In this document: piece by piece, positions 16,665 through 23,888 of the stretch | Numbering within the stretch: position 1 is the stretch's first letter | Layout: each line of letters starts with the position of its first letter | DNA from: an uncultured bacterium | GTDB lineage: Bacteria; Patescibacteria; JAEDAM01; Absconditabacterales; Absconditicoccaceae | NCBI GenBank assembly: GCA_903904545.1 | Contig: CAIVDB010000100.1 | Span: 1 to 23,888 of the forward strand | Direction: 5' to 3' | DNA length: 23,888 nt | The notes under the pieces: generated by a model | The model's input: only the letters and a program-made list of their open reading frames with translations | What the model was told of the DNA's origin: nothing | The model's database searches: none | Translations under genes and position numbers: made by a program

Positions 16665-17321
16665 TTATTGTGTTTTTGTTTGTGTGTTTTGTTTGTGTCT
16701 GTTTACCATCTGAGTAAACTGAGCTTGAGTTACTTTCCCTTCCATAGGTGTTCCTTTGATGGAAGTGAGATAAGCAGTGTAATCATTATTGGTGATTGCT
16801 GTTTGCATAGCCGTTCTCTGGGTATGACGGGTTACCATCTCAGTAAATTGCGCCTGAGTGACCTTTCCCTCTAATCTTGTTCCCTTGATTGCAGCTACAT
16901 ACGCTGTATAGTTATTGGCAGCAATGGCAGTCTGTATTGCAGTCTTGTTTGTCTCTTGGACAACGAGTTGATTAAATTCATCTTGGCTTAGCTTACCTTT
17001 GTTGTATGCAGTAACATAGGCAGAATAATCTTTCTTGCTAATGGCATTATGGATCTCTTGCATGTTTGCTTTCATGCCAGAACCTAGTTTTAATCCCATT
17101 CCCATTCCCATTCCATTTCATTTATTACCCATCATTCATTCATGTTCCATCATTCATTGGATTCCTTCGTGTAATTTATTCCCTGAAAAATTTCTTTCTT
17201 GGCGCATTCCTTTGCCTTTTTGTGAGACATCATCATTCCCTGCGAAGGTAAATGCAGTAGCAGAAAGTGCTATGATGCTAAATCAAGTTACTCCTGCAAT
17301 TAAAAGTACATTTTTTTTCAT
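16665..17321 (-). CDS. Secreted Met/Gly-rich protein with three tandem repeats
   Basis: A 218-residue protein with a signal peptide (MKKNVLLIAGVTGFSIIALSATAFTFA). A Met/Gly/His/Asn-rich stretch follows (about residues 28-83: MMEHEGMMGNKGNGMGMGMG and surroundings), then three tandem repeats of about 43 residues with the pattern AI-xxxxYxAYxxxIKGT-x-LEGKVTQAQFTxMVxRHxQ. The first repeat is the most diverged (KKDYSAYVTAYNKGKLSQDEF). No named family is recognised. Small periplasmic Met/His-rich helical proteins beside two-component systems (CpxP, Spy, SilE) are known; likeness here is of context and composition only. Some glycines are UGA. It is first in line before the kinase and regulator and has an operator-like repeat in its promoter. 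Confidence 0.85.
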
Positions 17322-17370
17322 CGTGTTTTTGTATTAGAATTTAAAAGGTCCTTTCATCTGGACGTAGGGC

Positions 17371-17401
17371 AGTATACTCATCGACCTTAAATCAACCTGA
17401 A
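17371..17401 (-). promoter_or_regulatory. Operator plus -10 box of the secreted repeat protein
   Basis: Half-sites ACCTTAA (17384-17390) and ACCTGAA (17395-17401) on the plus strand, an 11-bp period, as at 10953-10970. On minus a TATACT (17376-17371) follows seven bases beyond the repeat, so the operator covers the -35 position, where no TTG-type box exists. The motif points the opposite way relative to its gene compared with the other site. Confidence 0.55.
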
Positions 17402-17413
17402 GGGGAGGGAAGA

Positions 17414-17466
17414 GAGTTTAGAATTCAGAACTCAGAACTCAGAACTCAGAATTCAGAATTTAGAAT
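17414..17466. repeat. Heptad array
   Basis: Seven units without a break: gagttta, gaattca, gaactca, gaactca, gaactca, gaattca, gaattta. It lies between the terminator of the small unknown gene and the operator of the secreted repeat protein. Confidence 0.93.
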
Positions 17467-17513
17467 GGTGGAGTCTTTCTTACTTTGAAATATTTGCTCT
17501 GGTGATTTTCTTA

Positions 17514-17553
17514 TTAAAAAAACAACCCCCCACAATACGTGAGGAGTGTTTAT
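17514..17553 (-). terminator. Probable terminator of the small unknown gene
   Basis: On minus an imperfect hairpin, arms about aacactcctcac and gtggggggttgtt with three or four mismatches, is followed directly by seven T. It lies 25 bases after the stop of the gene at 17575. Confidence 0.5.
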
Positions 17554-17574
17554 TACGACATGGAGTAGTAAACA

Positions 17575-17865
17575 TTATTTTCTAGCTTTTTTCTCCATTT
17601 TTCTATAGGAATGAGTTCCATTGATACACTTCACTCTATAGAATTTAATCTCTTTGGCCAAAGCAATGTCATCAAAATTTTTCAACCTAAGAAGATTTTT
17701 CCCCCGAAAATTGCCAGAGATGCATTCATCTTTCCTTATCAAGATTGATCCCTTTTTTGTGGGTATGGTTTCCATGGTGACCAAATAGGCCCTGTAAAAC
17801 CGATTCTTTTTTAGCTCATAACCCTTGATGATTATTTTCGCTTTAGTTTCCTTAAATTTTGTCAT
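17575..17865 (-). CDS. Small basic protein, unknown function
   Basis: A 96-residue protein, strongly basic (many Lys and Arg, ending MEKKARK), with alternating hydrophobic residues in YRAYLVTMETIPTKKGSILIRKDECISG that suggest a small beta fold. No family, signal peptide or membrane segment. It has two cysteines (in DECISG and VKCING). Its five glycines contain no UGA. It has its own promoter and a terminator. A nucleic-acid-binding role would suit its charge but nothing specific supports it. Confidence 0.7.
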   Translation of the reverse strand: MTKFKETKAKIIIKGYELKKNRFYRAYLVTMETIPTKKGSILIRKDECISGNFRGKNLLRLKNFDDIALAKEIKFYRVKCINGTHSYRKMEKKARK

Positions 17866-17893
17866 ATTAGTTATTTTATTTATTGTGGTAGAT

Positions 17894-17921
17894 ATTGTAT
17901 ATATTCCATAGATAAAGTCAA
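17894..17921 (-). promoter_or_regulatory. Promoter of the small basic protein
   Basis: Minus strand TTGACT (17921-17916), 16-bp spacer, TACAAT (17899-17894). The -10 ends 28 bases before ATG 17865. It lies in the 66-base gap after the MEMO-CapA stop. Confidence 0.7.
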
Positions 17922-17931
17922 TAAAATATTT

Positions 17932-19611
17932 TTAATTGAAGACGCTTGCATTGATCGTTCCAGTAGAAAGCTCTATCTTTCCATCTTGATGATAATCAAT
18001 CAAAACGTAGCCGCCGGTCATCGTGGCAGGAGGGCTTTTCATGTCAAATAGGAAATTTCACAGACTATAGATGATGGGTTTGCCTTGATATCGTTGGATG
18101 TCTTGGATCACGTGAGGATGATGTCCGATAATCATATCCGCGCCACAATCTATCAACTGTTTTCCTAGACTCTCTTGGGAGGCACTGTGCGTAGACTGGT
18201 ATTCAGTTCCCCGATGGGCCGAGACTACATTTACATATCCATCAGCTGTATTCTTTTTCAGACCTGCACAATACCCAGAGAAAAGTCCCCTTGGTGTAAT
18301 TGTAAAATCAAATCCCTGCCGAGCAACTTTGATTCCACGGATATTTGCCTTATACACGTAATTATGCTCGAAATATGCTCCATTCCTTACATAGCCAATA
18401 TAATTTAAGCCATTATTTTTTATTTGTTGCACCGTTTCCAGATGGGCTTGTGTTCATCCATCCATGCTGTGATTGTTTGCAAGATTGACGAGAGTAAATC
18501 CTATCGACTTGAGAGAGGGGAGGATGCTACTCTGAGAACAGAAATTTACGGTCTTATGGGTCGTCTGACAAAAATTTGGATCGGGGACCGTAGGGGTTTC
18601 TAGATTCAAACCTACAAAGTCTATCCCAAAGAGTTTTCTATGGGGGAAGGTAGAGAGTGCAAGATTCGGATCTTCGTTTTGGAAAAATGTCTTGAAATAA
18701 TTATTGATTTTTGTCGGAGTAGAAAGGATACTAACTACCTGTCTATCAAATATCGTATCGCCAAAAAATGCTAAGGTAAATCCTTGCTCACCCGTCTCTT
18801 GCTGCGGGGAGTAAGAGATAAATTGCCTAGAAGTGTTCCCTATCCCCAGATTTCTCCCCGCAATGGTGCTGCTACTGTCTCTAAGAAAAAGCTTGGGATA
18901 TTGATGATCTTGTTGTGCTAAGGTATTGAGTACATGGAGACAACTGGGACAATCTACTTCCAATGAGGCATATTGATCTACGGATCCAGAGCTATTGAGG
19001 GTATAGAACGTTTTTTTGTCATGAAGTGCTGCGAAGTCTTCATCGGTATAATGAGAAAAATCAACAGAGGCAAGAAAGAGCGTTGTCCCGGTGAAGGGAT
19101 GTGATTGAATCGAAGCAATCAATGCCTTATTATCAGCAAATTTTCTCGGTGTGAGGACAATAGGAATCACTTTTGCCTGAGGGAAGAAATTTTGAATAAA
19201 AGGAAATTGCTCTCCAAGTCCATGTTCTTGAATGTTCGTATTTTTTAGACATTCGCTCTGAGTAAAGAAAGGAAGTGTCTGAGCAGGAACACAGGTCTCC
19301 TTGTAACATAAGCGAGGAGTATCTTGGCAGAGTGTACTGATATTCTTCGTATGAGAATCGAAATGATCAGGACTCATGAGTACAATACGAAGAGGATCCT
19401 TGGGAGAAATGGAATATTCTCTTTGCAGAAATTGATAGAAATTTTCTATCGCTTTTTTTTGTAAGGTAAAATGAGGAACAATAGCAAAATAGCTCTTTGT
19501 ACTTTGAGGAACTACTGATTGGGGAGTTCTGTTATGAAATATCCATATGAGGATACCTATGACCAGGAATGCCGATCCAATCAAAGAAAATAGTCATTTT
19601 TTCTTATACAT
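17932..19611 (-). CDS. MEMO-like domain fused to CapA-like domain, membrane-anchored
   Basis: A 559-residue protein: basic start, one N-terminal membrane anchor (about residues 7-24), then two domains. Residues about 35-260 resemble the MEMO/AmmeMemoRadiSam-B family, with LMSPDHFDSH, VIPIVL and LFLASVDFSHYTDEDFAALHD. Residues about 275-545 are a CapA (poly-gamma-glutamate synthesis, metallophosphatase-like) domain, with LAFFGDTIFDR, FVGLNLETP, VNLANNHSMDGG, VVSAHRGTEY and IIGHHPHVIQDIQ. CapA proteins act outside the cell in capsule synthesis. The anchor and cysteines fit an extracellular place. UGA encodes the glycine after MYKKK and the one in SMDGGTQ. It starts nine bases after the DUF3160 stop. 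The MEMO assignment is less sure than CapA. Confidence 0.85.
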
Positions 19612-19620
19612 AAAATATCT

Positions 19621-22239
19621 TTATTTACTAATAGCAGTCATGAGCTCAGAGAAAGGAAGTGTCATAATCGCAGATTCATCTTTGGGTGATAGCCCATCAT
19701 AATTATTCTGTCGATCTTCATCAGTAAATCTTCCTGCGCTCGCTTGGAAAGGAACTTGTTCAGGATAGAATTCATACTGACTAAAGACGGGTCCAAGAAC
19801 CATTCTGGCTCCATTGACATCATTGACCATAAGCGCCATGAGGTAAGGTCTACCTACTGCTTCATACAAGGGTCCATATTTTCCAGAAGTGAAAATATCT
19901 GCAATGATTGCACCTCTTCTTTCTTTCTGTAAGGGTTGCCCAAAGAGCTTTTGTGGAATAGTAATTGTAGTTAATATGTCGTAAGACAATCTGAGCGTAT
20001 CGAAATCAGTGTCACTAATCTTTTCATTTTTTGTTTGAGCAATGGCAATCTTTCTTACGAGTCCAAGATACTCAATAAACTTAGTATAGGCATCTCCAGT
20101 AAAGAAATTTGATGTCTCTTTGGTGAGTGAGAGTAATTGATCGATAAGATCTATATTGGGTTCTACATATCATTTGGGCACAGGTAATGCAGGAGGATCT
20201 ACAAAGAATGTACAGTCACCTCCACCTCCACCTCACATCTCTGCATAGGCTTGTTTGACATAGAGAAGGGTGTCATGTTTGAGTTCAGTATAGCTTCCTA
20301 AGTAGGTAGTGAGTAATTTATTCTGATACAAAGCATCTTCCATGAAGTAAGGAGCATTGGCTCCTCCAGGAAGAAACAACAATCCTATCATATGCAACCA
20401 CGTATGATATAAGGTAGCTCCAAAGTCAAAGGAAGTCAGAATACTATTTTTTTGTACATCTGCTTTGACCGTATCATATCCTGCCTGTTGCTCAGGAGTA
20501 ATGCCAAATTTTTCTGCATGGGTACTCAACCAAAGTTTTGCAAGTCTCGTAGTAAGTGGGGTATTTAAGAAAGTATCAGCAACTATGAGTGCACTTTGTG
20601 CCCGTGGTTTATATGAACCTTCTATCTCAGCAGATCCTGCAGTGTATTGATCAAAGAACCAACTATCTAGTGTAAATTTTTCTCCGAAGAAAATAAATCA
20701 AGCAGTCTTATCCTTAGCAGTTTGTTCTGTGATAGCGCTTTCTGTAGGAGTAGTATAAGAGACAGACATAATTTTTTGAGGTCTCAATGTCGAAAGTTTT
20801 GTTTGGATATCTTCGTTTACTCATTTCAAGATAGCGCTATCAGAAGATCGTTTCTGGTCAGCAATAAACTTTTGAAGATCACTAATATTCACGTCGTCAT
20901 CCTCACCAATCAATTTTTGGATAAATCTATAGAACGTAGTGAAATTTGTAAGGTCCTTACTTTGGATATTATTCACCATAAGCAAGGATGCCGTAGCTAC
21001 CTGTTTATCTCCAAAAAATAATTTCTCCCTCATCAACCGCTTCATTGCGATGAAATAGGTCTTGAGGAAACTATCAGTGGTATAATGGGATCTTGGAGTA
21101 AATTGCGTGAAATCAAATTTCAATGCATCCATTGCACCAAAATTCTTGAGTAAATCAGGAGACAATGTTTCTAAAAGAATGTTTCTTCCATCGCTTTTGT
21201 CTGCTTTCAAGATATCAGTAAGTGTATCAGTCAGAGGCTTTTGATATAAACTAGGGAGTTTTGTTAAGATGATTTTTTGTCTTTCTATGATAAGGTTTTG
21301 CAGCTGTTCATTACTAAAGTCAGGCGATCATTCAGGATTGCTCGCGGTGTCCGCATTAGTGGTAATCTTATTCATGATCTCTTCATTAGGGATGAGAATT
21401 GCATACGGGATAGACCAATATGCTGCCAAGAAGTCATAATGTTTTTTCAACTCAGGGTCCTTAGTCTTTTGGGAAAGAGAGAGAAATTTTTCAAATAATG
21501 ACTGAGAGAGCTCAGTCAACATAGGCCTTGCTGTCGCCTCTTCGTAATATTTCAATGAATTATCAAAGAGCTTATGATAGACATGCAGCAAGAGGTCGCT
21601 ACTGACAAACACAGTATTGTAGGGGTATCTTTTGTATTCGACAGAAGATCATCCTATTCTATTGTAATTGTCTACCCATTCATCACCACCAAAATCTATC
21701 TCAGAGCCATCTCACTCATAACGATTCTTTTGGATCATCTCTTGGATAAAGCCACTATTCGCTTTGAAAATCATCCATCCATGCTGTCCAAGGAAATTCT
21801 TCTGTGCAGAGGAGAAGACGAGTCCGAGTCATTGTCCATTATACGTATCACTGACATCGAAGCTTGCTTTAGGAACAAAGGATTTGAAAGGAATTTTTTT
21901 AAGTTCTTTATAATTATTAGTATCGTTATTGACGAGAGTAAATCATCCACTACAAATATCCTTGAGGGTAGTGAGATTAATCTCTTCTGGCACAACAAAT
22001 TTTGTCTTCCAAACATCATGAAATCCATGCTGCAAAGCATCTCGATTATTCATTTCCTTCAACTGTGGCTGAGTCATTTTCCAAGTATAGGGATAACTCG
22101 AAGTCTTGGCGGTAATGAGTGTAAATCCTCCAGGATTAGCAATGGGCTGTGGAATTGCAGCACCTTGTTGAGGAGCATCTTTACATCATGCAATGAAAAT
22201 ACTCAAAGCAAGAAATGTAACCGCAAGGATCTTTTTCAT
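19621..22239 (-). CDS. DUF3160 family lipoprotein
   Basis: An 872-residue predicted lipoprotein. The signal ends in the lipobox FIAGC (Cys19; Gly18 is UGA). The body is the DUF3160 family known from several bacterial and archaeal groups. YNTVFVSSDLLLHVYHKLFD is its N-terminal block, followed by DSWFFDQYT, the TELKHDTLLYVKQAYAEMG block, GYVEPN, and a C-terminal IADIFTSG, VGRPYLMALMVND, LGPVFSQYEF and RFTDEDR block. A run of five glycines follows YAEM, the first being UGA. The family's function is unknown; the size and lipid anchor put it on the cell surface. The leader tttttttccttccc before ATG is purely pyrimidine. Probably the first gene of an operon with the MEMO-CapA protein. Confidence 0.92.
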
Positions 22240-22271
22240 GGGAAGGAAAAAAAGATATAAAAATCATCCCA

Positions 22272-22299
22272 TAGATACTCTTTCAATTAAATATTGCAA
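22272..22299 (-). promoter_or_regulatory. Promoter of the DUF3160/MEMO-CapA operon
   Basis: Minus strand TTGCAA (22299-22294), 16-bp spacer, TATCTA (22277-22272). The -10 ends 32 bases before ATG 22239. Confidence 0.55.
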
Positions 22300-22350
22300 T
22301 GAGATATCTAGAAAGAAAAAAGAATAGTCATATTGCAGACCATCCTTTTT

Positions 22351-22470
22351 TAGTGTATAGTTTATAATGTAGGATTCTTTGAAACTTAGAACTTGGCGCT
22401 TAGAGGGGAGAAGTTTTAAAAATTGAAGAGAAGAAAACTTAGCACTTAGCACTTAAAATTTAGCACTTCC
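22351..22470. repeat. Heptad arrays after the membrane protein gene
   Basis: Three short runs in 7-bp register: tagtgta, tagttta, taatgta (22351-22371); aacttag, aacttgg, cgcttag (22383-22403); and aacttag, cacttag, cacttaa, aatttag, cacttcc (22436-22470). The last ends three bases from the stop of the gene to its right. Confidence 0.85.
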
Positions 22471-22472
22471 TT

Positions 22473-23630
22473 TTAAAGGTTCCCCGTTTTTACTACTTTG
22501 CCTTTTTCACATCCATTGAGTTTATTATTGGTCTGAGCATAGTCTCGATATTTTTGCATAACCGTTGCTTTACTATAGCTTACATCCCATTTTTCCAAGA
22601 TTCCTTTCATGACGATATAGGTATCACAGAGGGTATATTTTGTTGAACTTGTTGATGATCAAATCAATTTCTGAGCATACGCTGTCCTCATATATGGATA
22701 ATCAGTGCTCGTAGTGGCTACGGTACTAAATCTTACATCTTTAGTATTTACAAGAGGAATATTGTACGTAGTGAGAAGATATTTGAGAACATCTATCATA
22801 CGAAGTGAAGTTCATACACGAGAAGGTAATGTTGTTTCTGGAGAGATGACAGGTGCAGAAAGCGTCTCTTCTCCAGCTCAGGTAACAACAGGATTGATAT
22901 TTTCGGTAGTTCAACTAATGATTTCATTGAGTTGTGCAGTAGGAGAATCTCCAGTTGTTGCTCACATATCCAAGACTGTTCCCTCTTCTTTGAGATAAAA
23001 AGTCTCGTCTAAATCTCATGAAAGTGTTTGAGGAGTCTTTGTGAGGTGCATACTACTAATTTGTTGTCCTAGATATGTTAAGATAGATTGAGCCTTTCCG
23101 ATGTTTCGAGCAAAATATTGATATCCAACCACTAAGATTCCAATCAGTACGAGTACACGATACAACCACGTTCCGAAAAGTCTGTTAAATCCCTTTCTAT
23201 GTGCTCTCCAAATGATTGTAAGTATCCAGAAAAGAATACTCGCTCCAAGAGAAATAAGTAATATTCTTACTCCTAAATCAGCACCACTAGAGATACTATA
23301 CAAGACGATAGCAGCGATTAAACTAATAACAAAAGGAATCAAGCTACTATTGTTTTTTTTCTTTTTCCCTGCGGCTTCATAGACGTGAGCAGGCGCTACT
23401 GCTTCTTTGTTTTCATGATGATGAGTTTTTTTCTCTGTTTCTTCTTTGTGTCACTTATGTTCCTTGGGTTCACGATCCACACGTCTTGCAATGAGGCTCA
23501 ATATACCAAGCACAACAAAGTTGATGATCGCTAAAACATACAACTGAGAAAGTTGAAACATAAAGCCGATTATAACTACTTGGATCACGAAGAAATACAG
23601 TCCAAAAAGAAAACCTAAGGTTTTTTCCAT
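22473..23630 (-). CDS. Membrane protein with long extracytoplasmic tail
   Basis: A 385-residue protein. Two hydrophobic segments at the start (about residues 5-27 and 30-48) precede a charged His/Lys/Glu-rich linker (KEHKGHKEETEKKTHHHENKE). Then come three more membrane segments (about 98-115, 122-142 and 158-176) and a polar Thr/Ser-rich region of about 210 residues. The last 110 residues (RMIDVLKYLLTTYNIPLV, DVRFSTVATTSTDYPYMRTAYAQKLIGSS, CDTYIVMKGILEKW) loosely recall an S-layer homology repeat; this is weak. An ATG at 23702 in frame is possible, but a good promoter lies between the two, so ATG 23630 is chosen. Several UGA glycines. Confidence 0.82.
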
Positions 23631-23680
23631 TGAAGAGAGAAAGAGAATAAAAAGACTTCTTTGATGACGAGTTGTAGACA

Positions 23681-23708
23681 AGTATAGACAAGAGAACGTC
23701 ATTTTCAA
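23681..23708 (-). promoter_or_regulatory. Promoter of the membrane protein at 23630
   Basis: Minus strand TTGAAA (23708-23703), 16-bp spacer, TATACT (23686-23681). The -10 ends 50 bases before ATG 23630. Its position excludes the upstream ATG 23702 for transcripts starting here. Confidence 0.6.
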
Positions 23709-23734
23709 GGTAAAGTAGTAGAAGAAAAGAGAAA

Positions 23735-23762
23735 TTGATTTTTGTAATAGATTATATACAAA
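23735..23762 (+). promoter_or_regulatory. Possible promoter of the right-edge gene
   Basis: TTGATT (23735-23740), 16-bp spacer, TACAAA (23757-23762), 38 bases before ATG 23801. The -10 is poor; other nearby AT-rich choices exist. Confidence 0.3.
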
Positions 23763-23800
23763 ATAAGAGTCTTATTTATCATATAAGAGATACTATACAT

Positions 23801-23888
23801 ATGGAGATAGATCAAAATATCCAATACAAGGACTGAAAAGACAAAATAGCTAATCCACAAGAAATAGCTAAAATAGGAGGGAAAGATA
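23801..23888 (+). CDS. Start of a gene cut by the right edge
   Basis: Twenty-nine codons from ATG 23801 to the end of the window: MEIDQNIQYKDGKDKIANPQ and onward, with one UGA glycine (KDGKD). The peptide is hydrophilic, with no signal or membrane segment. Too short to assign. It is divergent from the membrane protein gene. Confidence 0.6.

Noticed and set aside
21574..22260. A long open frame on the plus strand (228 codons) over the start of the DUF3160 gene
   Set aside because: The minus strand is continuous here with UGA as glycine and carries a lipobox and family motifs; the plus frame has no recognisable protein features and is a shadow.
23630..23702. ATG 23702 as the start of the last minus-strand gene
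   Set aside because: The extra 24 residues are not like a signal or membrane segment, and a TTGAAA-16-TATACT promoter lies downstream of that ATG.
1..23888. tRNA, rRNA or insertion sequence
   Set aside because: No T-arm-like GGTTCRANNCC with matching acceptor stems, no rRNA-like block and no transposase-like reading frame or terminal inverted repeats were noticed.

Overview
The window is AT-rich bacterial DNA in which UGA is a sense codon. Read with the standard code almost every gene breaks into pieces at TGA. Read with TGA as glycine, the same stretches become continuous genes of normal family length, and UGA falls on glycines that define motifs: the first Gly of a Nudix box, the Gly before a lipobox Cys, the GGGH loop of a glycosyltransferase, the Met-Gly of dihydrofolate reductase. 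Every gene ends in TAA or TAG. This is genetic code 25, known from Gracilibacteria (BD1-5) and Absconditabacteria (SR1) in the Candidate Phyla Radiation (CPR, Patescibacteria); the sequence does not let me choose between them. I found no rRNA, tRNA, CRISPR array, transposase or phage gene.

Layout. From 167 to 5265 all genes are on the minus strand: a YebC-type protein, a Nudix hydrolase, a 498-residue CPR protein with two four-cysteine clusters, RecX, a free-standing copy of the C-terminal domain of isoleucyl-tRNA synthetase, and a HAD-type hydrolase. From 5553 to 7012 a plus-strand cluster encodes dihydrofolate reductase, a second Nudix protein and a flavodoxin-like protein. TruB (minus) is divergent from a six-gene plus-strand envelope operon (8018-10774) of two lipoproteins, three membrane proteins and a MIP18/SufT-like protein. 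A small UGA-free Gly-rich membrane protein follows. Next come divergent glycosyltransferases (GT28-like minus, GT4 plus) and a DedA protein. A minus-strand block holds a secreted Met/Gly-rich repeat protein, a histidine kinase and an OmpR-type regulator. Further right, all minus, are a small unknown protein, a MEMO-CapA fusion preceded by a DUF3160 lipoprotein, and a membrane protein. A partial gene begins at the right edge.

How parts work together. The secreted repeat protein, kinase and regulator lie in line. A two-half-site direct repeat with an 11-bp period, the usual form of an OmpR/PhoB operator, lies upstream of the repeat protein and also upstream of the distant small Gly-rich membrane protein. 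This suggests a small envelope-stress or metal-stress regulon. DUF3160 and MEMO-CapA are nine bases apart and probably form an envelope or secreted-polymer operon.

The least expected feature is in the spaces between genes. Nearly every intergenic region next to a gene 3' end contains short degenerate tandem repeats with a period of exactly seven bases. The heptads differ from place to place but keep the period, and they often supply the stop codon of the gene they flank. Eight promoters could be assigned. All have a 16-bp spacer, seven of the eight lie about 30 bases before the start codon, and there is almost no Shine-Dalgarno sequence in the window. No gene-free stretch exceeds 300 bases; the longest (5266-5552, 10775-11041, 17322-17574, 22240-22472) hold promoters, operators, terminators and heptad arrays.
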